A stretch of 7,915 bases of DNA from an uncultured Clostridia bacterium (GTDB lineage Bacteria; Bacillota_A; Clostridia; Oscillospirales; Oscillospiraceae), in the NCBI GenBank assembly GCA_949289625.1, contig CASEPH010000452.1:1-7915 (forward strand). Reading direction: 5' to 3'. The translations under genes and the position numbers were made by a program. Shown one piece after another: positions 5,018 through 7,915 of this stretch; the first letter of the stretch is position 1; the number at the start of each line of letters is the position of its first letter. The notes below the pieces were generated by a model, which was given only the letters and a program-made list of their open reading frames with translations, searched no databases and was not told where the DNA came from.

Positions 5018-6577
5018 TCACGGGGCGGGCTTCAAATCCGCCGTGATCTCATAGAAATCGCAGGGATGCGCCGTCAGGCCCTCCACATCCGACCGGCAAA
5101 TCATGCTCATCTGCAGATGCGAGCAGAAGACGAACGCGTCGTCATCCAAAAGGATCTGCTGCATGTCCGCCGCCAGCTCCGCCCGGCGCGCCGCATCAAA
5201 GGTTGTGTTCAGCTCAGCCGCCAGGCTTTCCAGCGCGTCGCTGTGATAGTGCCCGTTGTTCGCCGCGGAGCTGTCAAGGCAGTGGGTGGTGAAGAAATAG
5301 GCCGGATCGCCGGTGGGCGCCGTGACCATGGCGCTGGCATAGACATCCCACGCCGCCGGATCGGTGCGGATGCTGTTGTGATCGGCCGTGCTGTTGACGA
5401 TGACGTCAAACCCGATTGCCCCGAGGGAAGCCTGCGCGGATTCGGCCAGCAACGGCAGCTCCTGACGGCTGGGATACGTGAGCCAGCGAATGGTCAGCTC
5501 CTGCCCATCCTTTTCCCGGATGCCGTCGCCGTCCGTGTCCACCCAGCCCGCTTCTTCCAAAATGGCGCGCGCGCCGTCCGGATCATAGTCTTTGGCCGTG
5601 ACCGCGTCGCCTCCGAACGAAAAAACATCCGGAAAGGCGCCGGCGGCAGGGTATCCGTTCCCGCCCAGCAGATCGGTTACGAAGCGCTCTTTGTCGATCC
5701 CCATCGCAATCGCCCGGCGCACGGCCGGGTCCTGAAGGATGGAGCTTTCAAAATTCATGCTGACGAAGAACACCCGGCTGGTCGCTGTGCCGGAGAAGGT
5801 GTATTCATCATTCTGAAACAGCGGATAACTGGCGTAGGGCATGCCGTAAGCGCCGTCGATCTCCCCGGACTGGAGGGCCATCGTCAGCGTGTCGCCGTCC
5901 GAGATCGTCAGCACTGTTATCTCGTCGAACCCCGGTTCGCCGTCCCAGTACGATTCATTCTTTCTGAGTGTCAGCTCCTCCCCCGTGGTCAGCGATACGG
6001 CAAGGTACGGGCCGGTTCCGCAGACAATCCCGTCCTCGGTGATGCCGGCCTCCATGTCGATGATGCATCCGTACGGATCGCTGAGATAGTTCAGCAGGGT
6101 GGGGCGAGGCTCCGTCGTCCGGATGGTCACCGTCTGCCCGTCGGCAGTGATCGAATCGATCAACAGGTCGCCCCGGGCGCGATCATGCACCTCAATCAGA
6201 TGCTCGAGGCACTCCTTCACGGCCTCACCGTCCATCTTCCGCCCGCTGGAGAAGGTGACGCCGTCCCGCAGCGTGATCTTCCAGGTCAGGTCGTCCACCA
6301 GCTCATAGCCGGTGGCCAGCCAGGGCTCGATCTCCATGCTGTCCGAATACCGGAACAACGTCTCCCCCACGCCGTAGCGGATACAGGCCCAGCCGGAATA
6401 GGCGCGATGCGGATTGATGTCCGGCTCCTCATTTTCGGCATTGAACGTGGTATCGCCCAGCACGAACGTCGTTTCGTCCGTCCGGGTATCGGAGGAGGGC
6501 GCGGCACACCCGGACACCAGCCCCAGCACGAGGACCGCTGCGGCCAGCCACACCGACAAGGCTCTGCATTTTTTCAT
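5018..6577 (-). CDS. Extracellular lipoprotein binding protein of Nik/Dpp-type ABC importer (SBP family 5)
   Basis: This 519-residue protein has a lipoprotein signal peptide: MKKCR, a hydrophobic run 8-22, and the lipobox VSG-C with Cys24 as the lipidation site. It would be anchored to the outer face of the membrane and bind the ligand for import. The mature part is full length for SBP_bac_5, with typical strings such as INPHRAYSGWACIRYGVGET (54-73), TWKITLRDGVTFSSG, GTGPYLAV, RRAIAMGIDKERFV and DPAYFFTTHCLDSS. DTDGDG at 347-352 resembles a calcium-binding loop. The GVGE-L-RY and W-ITLRDG pattern is closest to NikA-like members in my recollection, but the ligand could be a dipeptide, nickel complex or metallophore. 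ATG 6577 has a purine-rich GGGAAGGG upstream. It sits between permeases and ATPases rather than first. Confidence 0.92.
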   Translation of the reverse strand: MKKCRALSVWLAAAVLVLGLVSGCAAPSSDTRTDETTFVLGDTTFNAENEEPDINPHRAYSGWACIRYGVGETLFRYSDSMEIEPWLATGYELVDDLTWKITLRDGVTFSSGRKMDGEAVKECLEHLIEVHDRARGDLLIDSITADGQTVTIRTTEPRPTLLNYLSDPYGCIIDMEAGITEDGIVCGTGPYLAVSLTTGEELTLRKNESYWDGEPGFDEITVLTISDGDTLTMALQSGEIDGAYGMPYASYPLFQNDEYTFSGTATSRVFFVSMNFESSILQDPAVRRAIAMGIDKERFVTDLLGGNGYPAAGAFPDVFSFGGDAVTAKDYDPDGARAILEEAGWVDTDGDGIREKDGQELTIRWLTYPSRQELPLLAESAQASLGAIGFDVIVNSTADHNSIRTDPAAWDVYASAMVTAPTGDPAYFFTTHCLDSSAANNGHYHSDALESLAAELNTTFDAARRAELAADMQQILLDDDAFVFCSHLQMSMICRSDVEGLTAHPCDFYEITADLKPAP

Positions 6578-6616
6578 CGTTTCCCTTCCCTTTCGTCTTT
6601 CTTTTCGGGATCGCCT

Positions 6617-7465
6617 TTACCGGCCGGTGCGGGGATCGAGCACATCCCGCACGCTGTCCCCCAGGAGATGAAAGAGGGCGACAGCCGCAAAAATGGCGAC
6701 GCCGGGGCCAAGAATGACCCACGGATACGTTTGCAGCATGCTCCGCCCGCTGCTCATCATGCTGCCCAGTTCGGCGGTCGGCGGCATGGCGCCGAGTCCA
6801 AGGAAGCTCAATCCGGCCAGCTCCATCATCATGGTGCCAATGTCGAGCACCGCCGTGACCAGAATGGGCCCGGCGATATTCGGCAGGATGTGCCACACCA
6901 TGAGCTGCACAGAGGAGTCTCCCGACAGCCGGGCGGCCGCGATGAAGTCCGCGCTTTCCAGGGCCAGCGTCTGGCTTCTGGCAAGGCGGGCATATTTGGG
7001 CCAGCTGACCACCGCCAGGGCAAGCACCGCGTTCTGCAGCCCTCCGTTCAGCAGGGCCGCAATCGCCAGGGCCAGGACGAGGCCGGGGAAAGCCAGGCAC
7101 ACATCCGCCACCCGCATCATCAGGGCATCCGCCGCGCCGCCCAGATGGCCGCACAGGACGCCGATGGCGGTCCCCGCCGCGGTGATGATGGCCACCAGGG
7201 CGAGGGTGGACAGCACACTGGTCCGCAGACCGATCAGAATGCGGGACAGCATATCGCGGCCAAAGCGATCCGTCCCGGCGGGATGCTGCACGCTGGGCGG
7301 CTCCAGGGCGGAAAAGACCTGCGCATTGGGGTCATACGGGCAGAACTGCCGGGCGAAACAGACAACGATCAGAAAAACCGCCGTGACCAGCAAAAAGCAG
7401 ACAAACCTCTTCCTTGTGTGATTCTTCCGGATCTTCTGCCGGCGGACAGTAACGGAATCGATCAT
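6617..7465 (-). CDS. Peptide/nickel-type ABC importer permease, DppC/NikC-like
   Basis: This is a 282-residue inner-membrane channel subunit. It starts with a basic cytoplasmic tail (1-20), a first transmembrane segment (21-38), and then the OppC-type motif HPAGTDRFGRDMLSRILIGL (61-80). Further hydrophobic segments lie near 86-106, 120-140, 144-153, 198-215 and 250-267. The EAA-type cytoplasmic loop that contacts the ATPases is around 170-198 (SADFIAAARLSGDSS...HILPN). The C-terminus LLGDSVRDVLDPR is typical. ATG 7465 overlaps the TGA of the upstream permease as ATGA, with AGGAAGGG just before it. A longer reading of the frame to 7633 lies inside the upstream gene and is not used. Confidence 0.93.
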   Translation of the reverse strand: MIDSVTVRRQKIRKNHTRKRFVCFLLVTAVFLIVVCFARQFCPYDPNAQVFSALEPPSVQHPAGTDRFGRDMLSRILIGLRTSVLSTLALVAIITAAGTAIGVLCGHLGGAADALMMRVADVCLAFPGLVLALAIAALLNGGLQNAVLALAVVSWPKYARLARSQTLALESADFIAAARLSGDSSVQLMVWHILPNIAGPILVTAVLDIGTMMMELAGLSFLGLGAMPPTAELGSMMSSGRSMLQTYPWVILGPGVAIFAAVALFHLLGDSVRDVLDPRTGR

Positions 7466-7914
7466 CCCTTCCTCACCCCCAGCCGGATGCGGGGATCCAG
7501 CGCCCGATAGGACAGATCTGTCACGAGATTCACGCAGACATAGAGGATCGCCATCCACATCACATAGGCCTGAATCATCGGATAGTCCCGCATGTTGATG
7601 GCGTCCACCGCCAGTTTGCCGACGCCGTCCCACATGAAGATGGATTCTACAATCGCGGTGCCGCCCAGCAGGCTGCCGATCGAGAGGGTCAGCAGCGTCA
7701 GAATGGTGATGAGGCAGGACCGCAGGACGCTTTTGGTGAGCGTCACCGAAAAGCGGACGCCCCGCGCCTTTGCCCCCGCCACATACGCTTTGCCCAGCTC
7801 CTCCAGCACGGCAGCCCGGACCTGCCTCAGATATTTGGCCGACATCGCGATGGCGAGCGTCAGGGAAGGCAGCACCACATTCTGCAGCGTCACCCCGCGG
7901 GAAATCACGGGGAA
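7462..7914 (-). CDS. Peptide/nickel-type ABC importer permease, DppB/NikB-like, C-terminal part
   Basis: The frame is open to the window edge, so the N-terminus (about half of a usual 305-340 residue protein) is outside. Visible are a transmembrane stretch (VVLPSLTLAIAMSAKYLRQV), the EAA loop (EELGKAYVAGAKARGV), the next helices (ITILTLLTLSIGSLLGGTAI), VESIFMWDGVGKLAVDAIN, MRDYPMIQAYVMW, and the terminal VNLVTDLSYRALDPRIRLG, all standard for DppB/NikB. The GTG at 7908 is an internal codon, not the start. It forms the channel with the following permease and is translationally coupled to it. Confidence 0.92.
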   Translation of the reverse strand, partial: FPVISRGVTLQNVVLPSLTLAIAMSAKYLRQVRAAVLEELGKAYVAGAKARGVRFSVTLTKSVLRSCLITILTLLTLSIGSLLGGTAIVESIFMWDGVGKLAVDAINMRDYPMIQAYVMWMAILYVCVNLVTDLSYRALDPRIRLGVRKG

Positions 7915-7915
7915 C

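Noticed and set aside
5015..7510. Very long plus-strand open frame (831 codons) antisense to the ABC operon
   Set aside because: It is arginine/glycine/proline/histidine-rich nonsense, the usual shadow of a GC-rich gene, and crosses three well-supported minus-strand genes.

Overview
The window looks like chromosome of a spore-forming or formerly spore-forming Clostridia (gut-type, Oscillospiraceae-like). The reasons are a fragment of a SigK/SigE-type sporulation sigma factor, a Firmicutes-type large serine recombinase, purine-rich Shine-Dalgarno sites, and a GC-rich oligopeptide/nickel-type ABC operon. Everything that looks functional lies on the minus strand. Only the transposase remnant is on the plus strand.

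Left part (1-2464), read right to left: a small TTG-start ORF of unknown function (2270-2464) overlaps the start of a large serine recombinase (about 543 native residues, 667-2295). Directly after the recombinase comes a 50-codon slice of sigma-factor region 2 (515-667), out of frame with it. The slice is followed at once by a headless two-HTH XRE-type regulator (1-533) that runs off the window edge. The sigma homology stops at the ...CIEN codons. From memory, this is where the Bacillus subtilis skin element interrupts sigK, and that element is excised by a serine recombinase (SpoIVCA). This neighbourhood is the most interesting part of the window: a scar or rearranged end of a skin-like, sigK-targeting element. 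The left-hand junction (recombinase to sigma) is not explained by a simple skin element.

Middle (about 2520-3425): a decayed IS3-family insertion sequence on the plus strand. It has two 35-bp tandem repeats at its left side, a perfect 16-bp-stem hairpin before orfA, an internal deletion, two +1 frameshifts and a D-to-N change at the first DDE residue. It lies about 55 bp upstream of the recombinase/small-ORF unit and may have separated that unit from its promoter. A hairpin at the very end of its transposase gene has a U-tract in the minus direction, so it can serve as the terminator of the ABC operon that converges on it.

Right part (3443-7914): five minus-strand genes of a peptide/nickel/metallophore-type (Opp/Dpp/Nik) ABC importer, in the order permease B (partial), permease C, lipoprotein binding protein, ATPase D, ATPase F. 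They are tightly packed, with one ATGA overlap and gaps of 4-39 nt, and form one transcription unit whose promoter is beyond the right edge. The binding protein captures the ligand outside the membrane, B and C form the channel, and D and F power it. The ligand cannot be decided from sequence alone. No tRNA, rRNA or CRISPR array was seen.
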